The notes under the pieces were generated by a model. It saw only the letters and a program-made list of their open reading frames with translations. It was not told the origin of the DNA and made no database searches. This document shows positions 50,340 to 59,070 of a DNA stretch of 64,000 nt, piece after piece (the first letter of the stretch is position 1; each line of letters starts with the position of its first letter). Position numbers and translations under genes: made by a program. Source of the DNA: RH-AL1 sp964244495 (GTDB lineage Bacteria; Pseudomonadota; Alphaproteobacteria; Rhizobiales; Beijerinckiaceae); NCBI GenBank assembly GCA_964244495.1, contig CAXTIU010000001.1, positions 62,001 to 126,000 on the forward strand. The letters are read 5' to 3'.

Positions 50340-51281
50340 TCACCGGGCGAAATCGAGGCCCATCATCCGGTAGCGCTCGGGATCGTCGCCCCAGTCCGGC
50401 CGAACCTTCACGAAGAGGAAGAGGTGCACGGGGTGCTCGGCCGCTTCCGCGATCTCCTTGCGCGCGGCGGAGCCGATCGACTTGATCGTCCGCCCGCCCT
50501 CGCCGATCACGATCTTCTTGTGCCCCTCGCGCGTCACGTAGATCGTCTGCTCGACCCGTGCCGAGCCGTCCTTCTGCTCGCGCCACTGGTCCGTCTCGAC
50601 GGTCGACTGGTAGGGTAGTTCGTCGTGCAGCCGCTCGAACAGTTTTTCGCGGGTGATCTCGGCGGCGAGCGAGCGGAGCGGAGCGTCCATGACCTGATCC
50701 TCCGGGTACAGCCAGGGACCCGGCGCCATCAGCGTGGCGAGGTGGGCGACGAGCTTGGGGACGCCGTGCCCGCGCAAGGCCGAGATCATGAAGGTGTCGC
50801 CGAACAGGCCCTGCCCGTTGAGCGTTTCCGTCAGGGCAAGAAGGCTTTCCGCCTCGACCGTGTCGATCTTGTTGAGGACGAGCACCTTGGGTACGACGAC
50901 CCTTGCGAGCCCGTCGAGGATCGCCGCCGTCTCCTCGTCCAGGCCTTTGCGCGCGTCGACCAGCAGGGCGACCACGTCGGCGTCGCCCGCCCCGCCCCAG
51001 GCGGTGGAGACCATGGCGCGGTCGAGCCGCCGCCTGGGGGCGAAGATGCCGGGCGTGTCGACGAAGACGATCTGGGCCGGCCCGGACAGCGCGATGCCGC
51101 GCACGAGCGCCCGCGTGGTCTGCACCTTGCGCGAAACGATGGACACCTTGGTGCCGACCGCCTGGTTGATCAGCGTGGACTTGCCGGCGTTGGGGGCGCC
51201 GATCAGCGCGACGAAGCCGCAACGGGTCCCGTCGGCCGGACCGGTTCCAGAAGGGACAACGCCCTGGTTCGCGTCGCTCAC
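50340..51281 (-). CDS. era: GTPase Era
   Basis: A 313-residue GTPase needed for 30S ribosome assembly. G1 GAPNAGKSTLIN, G3 VDTPGIF, G4 LNKID and G5 ISALRG are intact, followed by a C-terminal KH domain with KKIVIGEGGRTIKSIGSAARKEI. GTG start at 51281 overlaps the rnc stop (GTGA). Contrary to the common rnc-era-recO order, recO does not follow; a glycosyltransferase does. Confidence 0.97.
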   Translation of the reverse strand: MSDANQGVVPSGTGPADGTRCGFVALIGAPNAGKSTLINQAVGTKVSIVSRKVQTTRALVRGIALSGPAQIVFVDTPGIFAPRRRLDRAMVSTAWGGAGDADVVALLVDARKGLDEETAAILDGLARVVVPKVLVLNKIDTVEAESLLALTETLNGQGLFGDTFMISALRGHGVPKLVAHLATLMAPGPWLYPEDQVMDAPLRSLAAEITREKLFERLHDELPYQSTVETDQWREQKDGSARVEQTIYVTREGHKKIVIGEGGRTIKSIGSAARKEIAEAAEHPVHLFLFVKVRPDWGDDPERYRMMGLDFAR

Positions 51282-52012
51282 GGGCCTTTCCCCTCCCTCG
51301 ATCCCGCCTCCCTTTGAGGCACCTGCCGGGTCACACCTTCCCGCGTCATGAAGGCCGCGGCCGCCGCCTGCTCGGCGATCCGTTTGGATGGTCCCTTCGC
51401 CTCGGCCGGCGCGTGGCCGGCGACGGTGACCGCGACGACGAACTCGGGCGCGTGGTCGGGACCGCTGCGGTCCCGCTCGGCGTAGAGCGGCGCCGGCAGG
51501 GCCCTGGCCTGGGCCCATTCCTGCAAGGTGGTCTTGGGGTCCTGCAGGGGGCGCCGCGGCGCGCGCATCTGCGCGGCGAACGCGCGCTCGACGAGCGCGC
51601 GGGCGGCGTCGAGGCCCCCATCGAGGAAGACGGCGCCGATCACCGCCTCGCAGATGTCGCTGAGGATCGCGTTGCGCAAGGCGGCGCTGGTGCGCTCGCC
51701 CGGCCCGAGCCGGATGTGGCCGGCCACGCCCCAGTCCTCGGCCACCGCCGCGCAGCTTTCCCTCCGGACGAGGTCGGCGAGGCGCCGCGACAGCTCGCCC
51801 TCCTCCGCCTCGGGAAAGGCGGCGTAGAGCATCGCGGCGACGGCCACGCCGAGCACGCGGTCGCCGAGGAACTCGAGCCGCTGGTAGCTGGCCACCCTCG
51901 TTTTGGCCGCTCCGACATGCGTCAAGGCGAGGACGAGGACGGCCGGGTCGGCGAAGGCGTAGCCGAGGCGCCCTTCCAGCGCCGCGAGTTCGGCGGACGG
52001 GCGGGACGTCAA
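51278..52012 (-). CDS. rnc: Ribonuclease III
   Basis: A 244-residue RNase III that processes rRNA and mRNA duplexes. The signature YQRLEFLGDRVLGV is near residue 43, the second acidic motif is in LSDICEAVIGAVFLDGG, and a C-terminal dsRNA-binding domain begins DPKTTLQEWAQAR and ends GPSKRIAEQAAAAAFM. Start is TTG at 52012, 38 bases after lepB. Coupled to era. Confidence 0.97.
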   Translation of the reverse strand: MTSRPSAELAALEGRLGYAFADPAVLVLALTHVGAAKTRVASYQRLEFLGDRVLGVAVAAMLYAAFPEAEEGELSRRLADLVRRESCAAVAEDWGVAGHIRLGPGERTSAALRNAILSDICEAVIGAVFLDGGLDAARALVERAFAAQMRAPRRPLQDPKTTLQEWAQARALPAPLYAERDRSGPDHAPEFVVAVTVAGHAPAEAKGPSKRIAEQAAAAAFMTREGVTRQVPQREAGSREGKGP

Positions 52013-52050
52013 CGGTCCGACATCATGGGCGCGACATCAGCGGCGCGCCA

Positions 52051-52845
52051 TCAATGGATCGGCTTGAAAAGCCGGTTCCAGCGCACCGTCCAGGGCCATT
52101 CCCACACCTTCCACGCGGGCTGCCCCTGCCCGACCGAGAAGAAGATGATCTCCGCGCGCCCGACCAGGTTCTCGAAGGGGACGTAGCCGACGCCGCCCTG
52201 GTCCGGCGGCACGCGGCTGTCGGTGGAATTGTCGCGGTTGTCACCCATCATAAAGTAGCTGTTCGCCGGCACGGTGAAGAGTTCGGTGTTGTCGTTGAAG
52301 CCCGTGTCGCCCTGGATCTCGATGATCGTATGGGTCACGCCGCCCGGAAGCGTCTCCTTGTAGGTCGGCACGTCGGTCTCGCGGCCGTAGTAATCCTCCG
52401 TGCGGACCTTGGCGATCGGCTCGCGGGGCACCTCCGTGCCGTTAATGTAGAGGCGACCCTCCTTCATCTGGATCGTGTCGCCCGGCAGGCCGATCACCCG
52501 CTTGATGTAGTCGGTCGCGTTGTCGCGGGGCAGCTTGAAGACGATCACGTCGCCGCGCTTGGGGGGCGTCGCCAGGATGCGGCCCTTGAAGATGTCGGGA
52601 CTGAGCGGCAGCGAGAACTTCGAGAAGCCGTAGGAATACTTCGACACGAACAGGAAGTCGCCGACGAGCAGCGTGGGGATCATCGACCCCGACGGGATGT
52701 TGAAGGGCTGGAACAGGAACGTGCGGACGACGAGGGCGATGAGCAGGGCCTGCGCGACGACCTTCACGAGTTCGAAGAACCCGCCCTGCTGCTTCGCCGG
52801 CAGGCCGGCGACGCGCTCGTCCTTCGCTTCCACGTTCTTCGTCAT
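52051..52845 (-). CDS. lepB: Signal peptidase I
   Basis: A 264-residue inner-membrane serine protease that cleaves export signal peptides. The N-terminal anchor (about 25-45) is followed by PSGSMIPTLLVGDFLFV with the catalytic Ser, PPKRGDVIVFKLP and DYIKRVIGLPGD with the catalytic Lys, and GDNRDNSTDSR. All conserved boxes are present. It lies between acpS and rnc in the conserved block. Confidence 0.97.
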   Translation of the reverse strand: MTKNVEAKDERVAGLPAKQQGGFFELVKVVAQALLIALVVRTFLFQPFNIPSGSMIPTLLVGDFLFVSKYSYGFSKFSLPLSPDIFKGRILATPPKRGDVIVFKLPRDNATDYIKRVIGLPGDTIQMKEGRLYINGTEVPREPIAKVRTEDYYGRETDVPTYKETLPGGVTHTIIEIQGDTGFNDNTELFTVPANSYFMMGDNRDNSTDSRVPPDQGGVGYVPFENLVGRAEIIFFSVGQGQPAWKVWEWPWTVRWNRLFKPIH

Positions 52846-52989
52846 TCTTCGGGTCTCGTTGATGGGAGGCGGCTGACGGCGGACCGGTCGGAGCCGGCGG
52901 TGCTTAACACGCGGCCCGGACGGGGTACAGCGCGCACAATCCGGGCGCGATCAGGTGCCTGGGGCGCGCGGGGCGCGCCCACGCGGTCC

Positions 52990-53388
52990 TCAAGAGGCGA
53001 CGGCCTCGATGACCACGAAGGCCTGCGCCATAGGCCGTTCGTCGGTGATGGCGAGGTGGATGACCGCGGTGTGGCCGGGCGGCAGCAGCGCCGCGAGGCG
53101 GGCGGCCGCGCCACCGGTCAGCGCCATGGTCGGCTTGCCCGACGGCAGGTTGACCACGCCCATGTCGCGCCACGCCACGCCGTCGCGGATGCCGGTGCCG
53201 AGCGCCTTGGCGCAGGCCTCCTTGGCGGCGAAGCGCTTGGCGTAGGAGGCAGCCCGCCCCGCCCGGCCGTCCGAGCGCCGCCGCTCGACCTCCGTGAAGC
53301 AGCGCCGGACGAACCGCTCGCCGAACCGATCCAGCGACTGGGCGATGCGGTCGATGTCGCAGAGGTCGGTGCCGATCCCGACGATCAC
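52990..53388 (-). CDS. acpS: Holo-[acyl-carrier-protein] synthase
   Basis: A 132-residue phosphopantetheinyl transferase that converts apo-ACP to holo-ACP. Motifs are GIGTDLCDIDRI (metal-binding Asp) and FAAKEACAKALG (catalytic Glu/Lys). Start is GTG, overlapping the pdxJ stop in GTGA, so translation is coupled. It sits within a much longer open frame that is an artefact. Confidence 0.96.
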   Translation of the reverse strand: MIVGIGTDLCDIDRIAQSLDRFGERFVRRCFTEVERRRSDGRAGRAASYAKRFAAKEACAKALGTGIRDGVAWRDMGVVNLPSGKPTMALTGGAAARLAALLPPGHTAVIHLAITDERPMAQAFVVIEAVAS

Positions 53389-54194
53389 CGGCGCGCCGTC
53401 CCGCGCCGCCTCGCGTCGAGCGCCTCGTCCAGGCCCGCGTCCCGGCCGGCATCCATCGCCGCGCGCATCGTCCTGACCGCCTCTCCCAGACCAACGAAGA
53501 CGGCTTCCCCGATCAGGAAGTGCCCGATGTTGAGTTCGACGATCTCCGGCAGGGCGGCGATGGCGCGGGCGGTGTCGAAATCGAGCCCGTGGCCGGCGTG
53601 GCACTCGATGCCGAGCGTCGCCGTTTCCCGGGCGGCGGTCCGGATCCGCTCGAATTCGTGGGCGGCGCGCCCGGCCTCGCCGTGGAGGAGCGCGTCGCAC
53701 CAGGCGCCGGTGTGCAGTTCCACGACCGGCGCTCCGATCGAGCGGGCGGCCTCCACGGCACGCGCCGTCGGCTCGACGAACAGCGACGCGCGGACGCCGA
53801 CCTTGGCCAGCTCGGTCGCCACGGCGCGGAGGTGGTCGTGGCCGCCGATCACGTCGAGGCCGCCTTCCGTCGTGCGCTCGCTGCGCTTCTCCGGCACGAT
53901 GCAGCAGGCGGCCGGCCGCGTCGCGAGCGCCAGGGCCACCATCTCGTCGTTGGCCGCCATCTCGAAGTTCAGCGGCGCGTCGATGGCCGCCTTGAGGCGC
54001 GCCATGTCGTCGTCGCGGATGTGACGACGGTCCTCGCGGAGGTGCGCGGTGATGCCGTCGGCGCCGGCCGCCAGGGCGAGGAGCGCGGCGCGGACGGGGT
54101 CCGGCAGCGGGCCGCCGCGCGCGTTGCGCACGGTGGCGACATGGTCGACGTTGACGCCGAGGCGGAGCCTCTTCCCGTGCGCTGTCCCGCTCAT
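53385..54194 (-). CDS. pdxJ: Pyridoxine 5'-phosphate synthase
   Basis: A 269-residue TIM-barrel enzyme that condenses deoxyxylulose 5-phosphate with the product of PdxA to form pyridoxine 5'-phosphate. N-terminal LGVNVDHVATVRNARGG, then LREDRRHI, RSERTTEGGLDV and GHDHLR are family hallmarks, and GHFLIGEAVFVGLGEAV is the phosphate site. The ATG directly follows the rsh stop with no gap. Confidence 0.97.
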   Translation of the reverse strand: MSGTAHGKRLRLGVNVDHVATVRNARGGPLPDPVRAALLALAAGADGITAHLREDRRHIRDDDMARLKAAIDAPLNFEMAANDEMVALALATRPAACCIVPEKRSERTTEGGLDVIGGHDHLRAVATELAKVGVRASLFVEPTARAVEAARSIGAPVVELHTGAWCDALLHGEAGRAAHEFERIRTAARETATLGIECHAGHGLDFDTARAIAALPEIVELNIGHFLIGEAVFVGLGEAVRTMRAAMDAGRDAGLDEALDARRRGTARR

Positions 54195-56402
54195 CTACCC
54201 GTTCACCCGCTCGACCTTGCTGACGATCGGCCGCGCCCGCAGTTGCGACACGATGGTCGAGAGATGCTGAAGGTTCAAGACCTCGATGTCGATGACGAGG
54301 ACGCGGAAGTCCGGCGACACCGGCTTCATCAGGACGTTGTCGATGTTGGCCCCGTTCTCGCCGACGACGGTCGCGATGGCGCCGAGCGCGCCCGGCTCGT
54401 TGATCGCGGTAACCTCCAGCCGGGCCGGGAAGAAGGGGCGGTCGCCCTCCGCGATGTCCCAGCGCACGTCGAGCCAGCGTTCGGGCTGGTCGTCGAAGGC
54501 GGTCAGGTCCTGCGACTGGATGGGGTAGATGGTGATGGACACGCCGGGCGCCAGGATACCGACGACGCGGTCGCCCGGCACGGCGCCCCCGTTGGGCGCG
54601 AAGAGCACGCGCAGGTCCGGGTGGAGCCCGTCGGCCGCCACCATCCGCCAGTCGACCTCGTCGCTGACGCCGGGGACGTGGAACAGCAGGTTGGCGTTGG
54701 TGCTGGTGCCGAACCATCCCCCTTCGTTGCGGGCGCGGGGCGCGGCCATCGGCCGGCGCTCCTCCACGGCATCGGGGTAGATCGCCTTCAGCACGTCGCC
54801 GGAGAACATCTCGCCGCGTCCGACGGCGGCCAGCACGTCGTCCACCGTGGGATGGGCGAAGCGCGGCAGCGCCGCCCTGAGCCTGTCCTCGACCAGCGTC
54901 CGTCCGGCGCGCTCGAAGGCGCGGGCCACGATCTGCCGGCCGAGCGCCGAATACTGCGCCCGCATCGCCTCGCGCGTCGAGCGGCGGATGGCGGCGCGCG
55001 CCTTGCCGGTCAGCACCAGCGTTTCCCAGATGGCGGGCGGCACCTGGCCCTCCTGGCGGACGATCTCGACCTCGTCGCCGTTCTGCAGGGAGCTCAGCAG
55101 CGGCGCCGGGTGGCCGTTGATCTTGGCGCCGCTCGCCGTGTTGCCGACGTCGGTGTGGACGGCGTAGGCGAAGTCGATGGCGGTGGCGCCCTTCGGCAAA
55201 GCGATCAGCCGACCGTGCGGCGTGAAGCAGAACACCTGGTCGAGGAAGAGCTCCAGCTTGGTATGCTCGAGGAACTCCTCGGGCGAAGACCCCTCGGCGA
55301 GCGACTCCACGGTGCGGCGCAGCCATTGGAACGCCTTGCTCTCGCTCGTCGGCGGCGCGCCCCCGCGCACGCCCTCCTTGTAGAAGACGTGCGCGGCGAT
55401 GCCGTGGTTGGCGATGGCGTGCATGGCGCGGGTGCGGACCTGGAGCTCGACGCGCTGGCGGCCCGGCCCGACCACGGTGGTGTGGATGGAGCGGTAATCA
55501 TTGGGTTTGGGCGTGGAGATGTAGTCCTTGAAGCGACCCGGCACGGTGGACCACTTGGTGTGGAGCACGCCCACGGCGCGGTAGCACTCGCCCACGGACT
55601 CGACGAGGATGCGGAAGCCGAAGATGTCGGACATCTGCTCGAAGGCGATCGATTTGCGCTCCATCTTCCGCCACACCGAGTAGGGCTGCTTCTGGCGGCC
55701 GGTCACCTTCGCGGCGATGCCGTCGGCGGCGAGCGCCCGCGTGATCTCCTCCTCGATGGCGACGATGCGCAGGTTGTTGCGGCGGCCGATGTCGTCGAGG
55801 CGCGCCTCGATGGTCGCGGCGGCGTCCGGCATCAGGTGGCGGAACGCGAGGTCCTCGAGTTCGTCGCGGACGCGCTGCATGCCCATCCGCCCCGCCAGGG
55901 GCGCGTAGATGTCGAGCGTCTCCTCCGCGATGCGCGCGCGCTTCTCCGGCGGCACGAAGTGCAGCGTGCGCATGTTGTGCAGCCTGTCGGCGAGCTTGAC
56001 GAGCAGCACGCGCACGTCGGCGGCCACCGCGAGCAGCAGCTTGCGGAAGTTCTCCGCCTGGACCGCGCGCTTGGACACGAGGTCGAGGCGCTTGAGCTTG
56101 GTCAGCCCGTCGACCAGCTGGCCGATCTCGCGGCCGAAGATCCGGTCGACCTCCTCGCGGGTCGAGGCGGTGTCCTCGATCACGTCGTGGAGCACGGCGG
56201 CGACAATGGTCGCGTCGTCGAGGTGGAGGTCGGTCAGGATCGCGGCGACTTCGAGGGGGTGCGAGAAGTACGGGTCGCCCGACGCCCGGACCTGCGCGCC
56301 ATGCGCCTTCATCGCGTAGACGTAGGCCCTGTTCAGCAGGACCTCGTCGGTTTGCGGATTGTAGCGGCGAACGCGGTCGACCAGCTCGTACTGGCGCATC
56401 AT
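54195..56402 (-). CDS. rsh: Bifunctional (p)ppGpp synthetase/hydrolase
   Basis: A 735-residue RelA/SpoT homolog. The HD hydrolase domain shows the metal site HPLEVAA and LHDVIEDT (about 50-90), the synthetase domain has DYRSIHTTVVGPGRQRVELQVRT, then TGS (near 400: VFCFTPHGRLIALPKGATAIDFA), a helical region and a C-terminal ACT domain ending SKVERVNG. It makes and degrades the starvation alarmone, the single long enzyme of most alphaproteobacteria. MMRQYELVDRVRRYNP matches the conserved family N-terminus, so start 56402 is preferred over ATG 56489, which would add 29 residues. rpoZ is directly upstream. Confidence 0.96.
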   Translation of the reverse strand: MMRQYELVDRVRRYNPQTDEVLLNRAYVYAMKAHGAQVRASGDPYFSHPLEVAAILTDLHLDDATIVAAVLHDVIEDTASTREEVDRIFGREIGQLVDGLTKLKRLDLVSKRAVQAENFRKLLLAVAADVRVLLVKLADRLHNMRTLHFVPPEKRARIAEETLDIYAPLAGRMGMQRVRDELEDLAFRHLMPDAAATIEARLDDIGRRNNLRIVAIEEEITRALAADGIAAKVTGRQKQPYSVWRKMERKSIAFEQMSDIFGFRILVESVGECYRAVGVLHTKWSTVPGRFKDYISTPKPNDYRSIHTTVVGPGRQRVELQVRTRAMHAIANHGIAAHVFYKEGVRGGAPPTSESKAFQWLRRTVESLAEGSSPEEFLEHTKLELFLDQVFCFTPHGRLIALPKGATAIDFAYAVHTDVGNTASGAKINGHPAPLLSSLQNGDEVEIVRQEGQVPPAIWETLVLTGKARAAIRRSTREAMRAQYSALGRQIVARAFERAGRTLVEDRLRAALPRFAHPTVDDVLAAVGRGEMFSGDVLKAIYPDAVEERRPMAAPRARNEGGWFGTSTNANLLFHVPGVSDEVDWRMVAADGLHPDLRVLFAPNGGAVPGDRVVGILAPGVSITIYPIQSQDLTAFDDQPERWLDVRWDIAEGDRPFFPARLEVTAINEPGALGAIATVVGENGANIDNVLMKPVSPDFRVLVIDIEVLNLQHLSTIVSQLRARPIVSKVERVNG

Positions 56403-56537
56403 CGGCGTGATCCGTTCGCCCGCGGGTCCGGCTACGCCGCGCCGCGGGCTCACGATGGGTTCGACCGGCGGACCGGCCCTGTCAGCCATCAGCTATGCCC
56501 CGTTCCGATCGTTCGCGAAACAGGGAAAGGCGGCGAC

Positions 56538-56933
56538 CTATTCGCCCTCGTCGTCGGTCGCCGCCGGGGGGACCAGACCTTCGAGGCCGCGAAGCAGGTC
56601 CTCTTCCGTCATGCGATCGAACTGCACATCGGTCTTGGCATCCGACTGCATCGCGGCCGGGCCGGTGGACAGGGCGGGCACCACCTCCGCCTCCGGCTCG
56701 TCGACCTCCACCTGGTTCTGCAGCGAGTGGATGAAATCCTCCCTCAGATCCTCGGGAACCTGGGTCAACTCCGCGATCTCGCGAAGGGCGACCACCGGGT
56801 TCTTGTCGTTGTCGCGATCGATCGTGATCTGCGATCCCGACGCGATCATCCGGGCGCGATGACTCGCGATCAGGACGAGGTCGAACCTGTTCTCGACCTT
56901 GTCGACGCAATCCTCGACGGTCACACGTGCCAT
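56538..56933 (-). CDS. rpoZ: RNA polymerase omega subunit
   Basis: A 131-residue omega: MARVTVEDCVDKVENRFDLV followed by LIASHRARMIASG and DNDKNPVVALREIA, the fold that clamps the beta' subunit and forms part of the ppGpp site. The C-terminal 50 residues are an acidic extension usual in Hyphomicrobiales. The ATG has AGGA nine bases upstream; a 14-codon upstream extension is not conserved. It precedes rsh, linking alarmone target and maker. Confidence 0.96.
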   Translation of the reverse strand: MARVTVEDCVDKVENRFDLVLIASHRARMIASGSQITIDRDNDKNPVVALREIAELTQVPEDLREDFIHSLQNQVEVDEPEAEVVPALSTGPAAMQSDAKTDVQFDRMTEEDLLRGLEGLVPPAATDDEGE

Positions 56934-57203
56934 GCGCTTCGTTCCTAACTCAAGGAATTTGCCGACGACATACACAAGGCGCGAGCGTAGTTACAAGATA
57001 ATTATGAGATTACAATTCATTAACGCTCGGTGGTTTTCCATGCTCGCCACCAACTGCGGCTTGACGCCACGTTGAAGTAGCGCCATTCCTAGCTGCGGAT
57101 ATCCGCGCGAGCCCATTTCAGGTAGTGAGCGCTCCCGACGGAAAGCTTAGCCGGTTTCCTCATCCTAAAAGCCGAAAGCAAGGGAAGGCTATGAGAGCAA
57201 CGA

Positions 57204-57818
57204 ATGCCTGAGTCAGATCGAATCGCGCTGTTCATCGACGGCGCCAACTTGTACGCGACCGCTAAATCTTTGGGATTCGATATCGACTACAAGCGTCTCC
57301 TGAAAGAGTTCCAAAGCAGGGGAAAGTTGGTTCGCGCCTTCTACTACACGGCCCTGGTCGAGGATCAAGAATACTCTTCCATCCGGCCGCTGATCGACTG
57401 GCTAGACTACAATGGTTTCGCCGTCGTGACAAAGCCGACGAAAGAGTTCGTCGACGCCCTCGGCCGCCGCAAGGTGAAGGGCAACATGGATATCGAGCTG
57501 GCCGTCGACGCGATGGAGATGGCCGAACACCTGGATCAGATCATCCTGTTCTCGGGCGACGGTGATTTCCGCTCGCTCGTCGAGGCCCTGCAGCGCAAGG
57601 GCGTACGGGTCTCCGTGGTCTCGACGAATTCGACCCAGCCGGCGATGATCGCCGACGAGCTGCGTCGGCAGGCCGACGAGTTCATCGACCTGATCCATCT
57701 CGTGCCCAGGATCGGGCGCGACCCGAGCGAGCGGACGCAACGCTATCAGGATCGCCGCGCGCCGCTGGTCGCGACGGCCAGCCCGCCGCCCGAACCGCAT
57801 GACCCCGAGGGAAGCTGA
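57204..57818 (+). CDS. NYN-domain (LabA/DUF88) protein
   Basis: A 204-residue PIN-like nuclease-fold protein. Conserved acidic positions are in ALFIDGANLYATAKSLG (first Asp), VKGNMDIELAVDAMEMAE, and LFSGDGDFRSLVEALQRKGVRVSVVS (late Asp pair). NYN proteins bind or cut RNA; several cover ribosome-associated roles, but this one is uncharacterised. GAGAG lies six bases before ATG 57204. A six-codon upstream frame (57191-57211) with its own Shine-Dalgarno-like run overlaps the start. It overlaps the uracil-DNA glycosylase gene by 20 bases and is divergent from rpoZ. Confidence 0.9.
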   Translation: MPESDRIALFIDGANLYATAKSLGFDIDYKRLLKEFQSRGKLVRAFYYTALVEDQEYSSIRPLIDWLDYNGFAVVTKPTKEFVDALGRRKVKGNMDIELAVDAMEMAEHLDQIILFSGDGDFRSLVEALQRKGVRVSVVSTNSTQPAMIADELRRQADEFIDLIHLVPRIGRDPSERTQRYQDRRAPLVATASPPPEPHDPEGS

Positions 57819-58518
57819 AGACCTGGCGGACCCGGTCGCATCGGCCGGTCGGGCGGGGACGGCACCGCTCCCTCCGGATCGCGACTGCCGGCTTTGCCCG
57901 CGACTCGCCGCCTTCCGCGACACCAATCGGAGCCATGAGCCGGCGTGGTTCAACGGGCCCGTTCCGACGTTCGGACGGCTCGATGCGCGCCTCCTCGTTG
58001 TCGGCATGGCGCCCGGCCTGCGGGGCGCCAACAGGACCGGCCGACCGTTCACCGGGGACTACGCCGGCGACCTCCTCTACGCGACCTTGCTGCGCTTCGG
58101 CTTCGCCCATGGCCTATACGACAGGCGTGCCGACGACGGGCTGAGGCTTCAGGGTTGCGCGATCACCAACGCGGTGCGCTGCGTGCCCCCGCAGAACAAG
58201 CCGACGCCCGAGGAAGTCAGGACCTGCCGAACGTTCCTGCGATCGCTCCTGGAGGGCATGAGCGACCTCCGCGTCATCGTCGCGCTGGGCCGGGTCGCCC
58301 ACGAGAGCGTGCTGCGCGCTTGCGACGCCAAGCTCGCCGGCACGCCGTTCGCCCACGGCCGGCGCCACGTGCTGGCGCGCGTCGGCCACCACCCGGTGAC
58401 GCTCCACGATTCGTACCATTGCTCTCGTTACAACACGAGCACTCGTCTGCTCACGCCCTCGATGTTCGAGGCGGTCTTCGCCGCCGTGCGCGGGGAGTTC
58501 GGCGACGCAGCGCCCTGA
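57799..58518 (+). CDS. Type 5 uracil-DNA glycosylase
   Basis: A 239-residue UDGb-type glycosylase that removes uracil (and often other deaminated bases) from DNA. VVGMAPGLRGANRTGRPFTG is the catalytic motif 1 region, and a C-terminal SYHCSRYNTSTRLLTP holds the motif that in the family reads HPS-x-N-T-x-T. The N-terminal CRLCPRL and further cysteines (ALRCVPPQNK-like AVRCVPPQNK, CRTFLR) fit the 4Fe-4S cluster. The 20-base overlap with the NYN gene suggests translational coupling. Converges with smpB, 12 bases away. Confidence 0.93.
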   Translation: MTPREAEDLADPVASAGRAGTAPLPPDRDCRLCPRLAAFRDTNRSHEPAWFNGPVPTFGRLDARLLVVGMAPGLRGANRTGRPFTGDYAGDLLYATLLRFGFAHGLYDRRADDGLRLQGCAITNAVRCVPPQNKPTPEEVRTCRTFLRSLLEGMSDLRVIVALGRVAHESVLRACDAKLAGTPFAHGRRHVLARVGHHPVTLHDSYHCSRYNTSTRLLTPSMFEAVFAAVRGEFGDAAP

Positions 58519-58530
58519 GCGGGGCGGCCC

Positions 58531-59007
58531 TCAGCCGTTCTGCTTCAGCAGGCGGCCCTTCTCTCGGTTCCAGTCGCGCAGCTTCTCGGTTTCCCGCTTG
58601 TCGTGGAGCTTCTTGCCCTTCGCCAGCGCGATCTCGATCTTGGCGCGGCCGCGCGCGTTGAAGTAGATCTTCAGCGGCACGATCGTCATGCCCTCGCGCT
58701 CGACGCCTTGCGCGATCCTGACGATCTCCTTGTGGTTGAGCAGCAGCTTGCGCGGGCGCTTCGGCTCGTGATTGAACCGGTTGCCCTGCAGGTACTCGGG
58801 AATGGTCGCGTTGATGAGGAAGACCTCGCCCGAGCGTTCCACCGACGCGTAGCTCTCGGCGATCGTCGCCTTGCCGGTGCGCAGCGCCTTGACCTCCGTG
58901 CCCTCCAGCATGATGCCGGCCTCGAAGGTCTCGCCGATCTCGTAGTTGTAGCGGGCGCGGCGATTGTCGGCCGCGACCTTGAAGAGCGGCTCCGGCTTAG
59001 GCGCCAT
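58531..59007 (-). CDS. smpB: SsrA-binding protein
   Basis: A 158-residue OB-fold protein that brings tmRNA to stalled ribosomes. NRRARYNYEIGETFEAGIML and GTEVKALR, ESYASV and the basic C-terminal tail DKRETEKLRDWNREKGRLL are family signatures. The tmRNA gene itself is not in the window. dapA is directly upstream on the same strand (63 bases). Confidence 0.98.
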   Translation of the reverse strand: MAPKPEPLFKVAADNRRARYNYEIGETFEAGIMLEGTEVKALRTGKATIAESYASVERSGEVFLINATIPEYLQGNRFNHEPKRPRKLLLNHKEIVRIAQGVEREGMTIVPLKIYFNARGRAKIEIALAKGKKLHDKRETEKLRDWNREKGRLLKQNG

Positions 59008-59070
59008 GGGCTTGATCCTCGCTGGACCGGCCGGCGGGCCGTGTCACGGGTCGCTCGAGGATCCCCACCG

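Noticed and set aside
52990..55326. 778-codon frame containing AcpS at its end
   Set aside because: Only the last 132 residues are a real protein; the rest lies out of frame over pdxJ and rsh.
53520..56948. 1142-codon open frame antisense to pdxJ, rsh and rpoZ
   Set aside because: Covers three conserved genes on the other strand, low-complexity translation; GC artefact.
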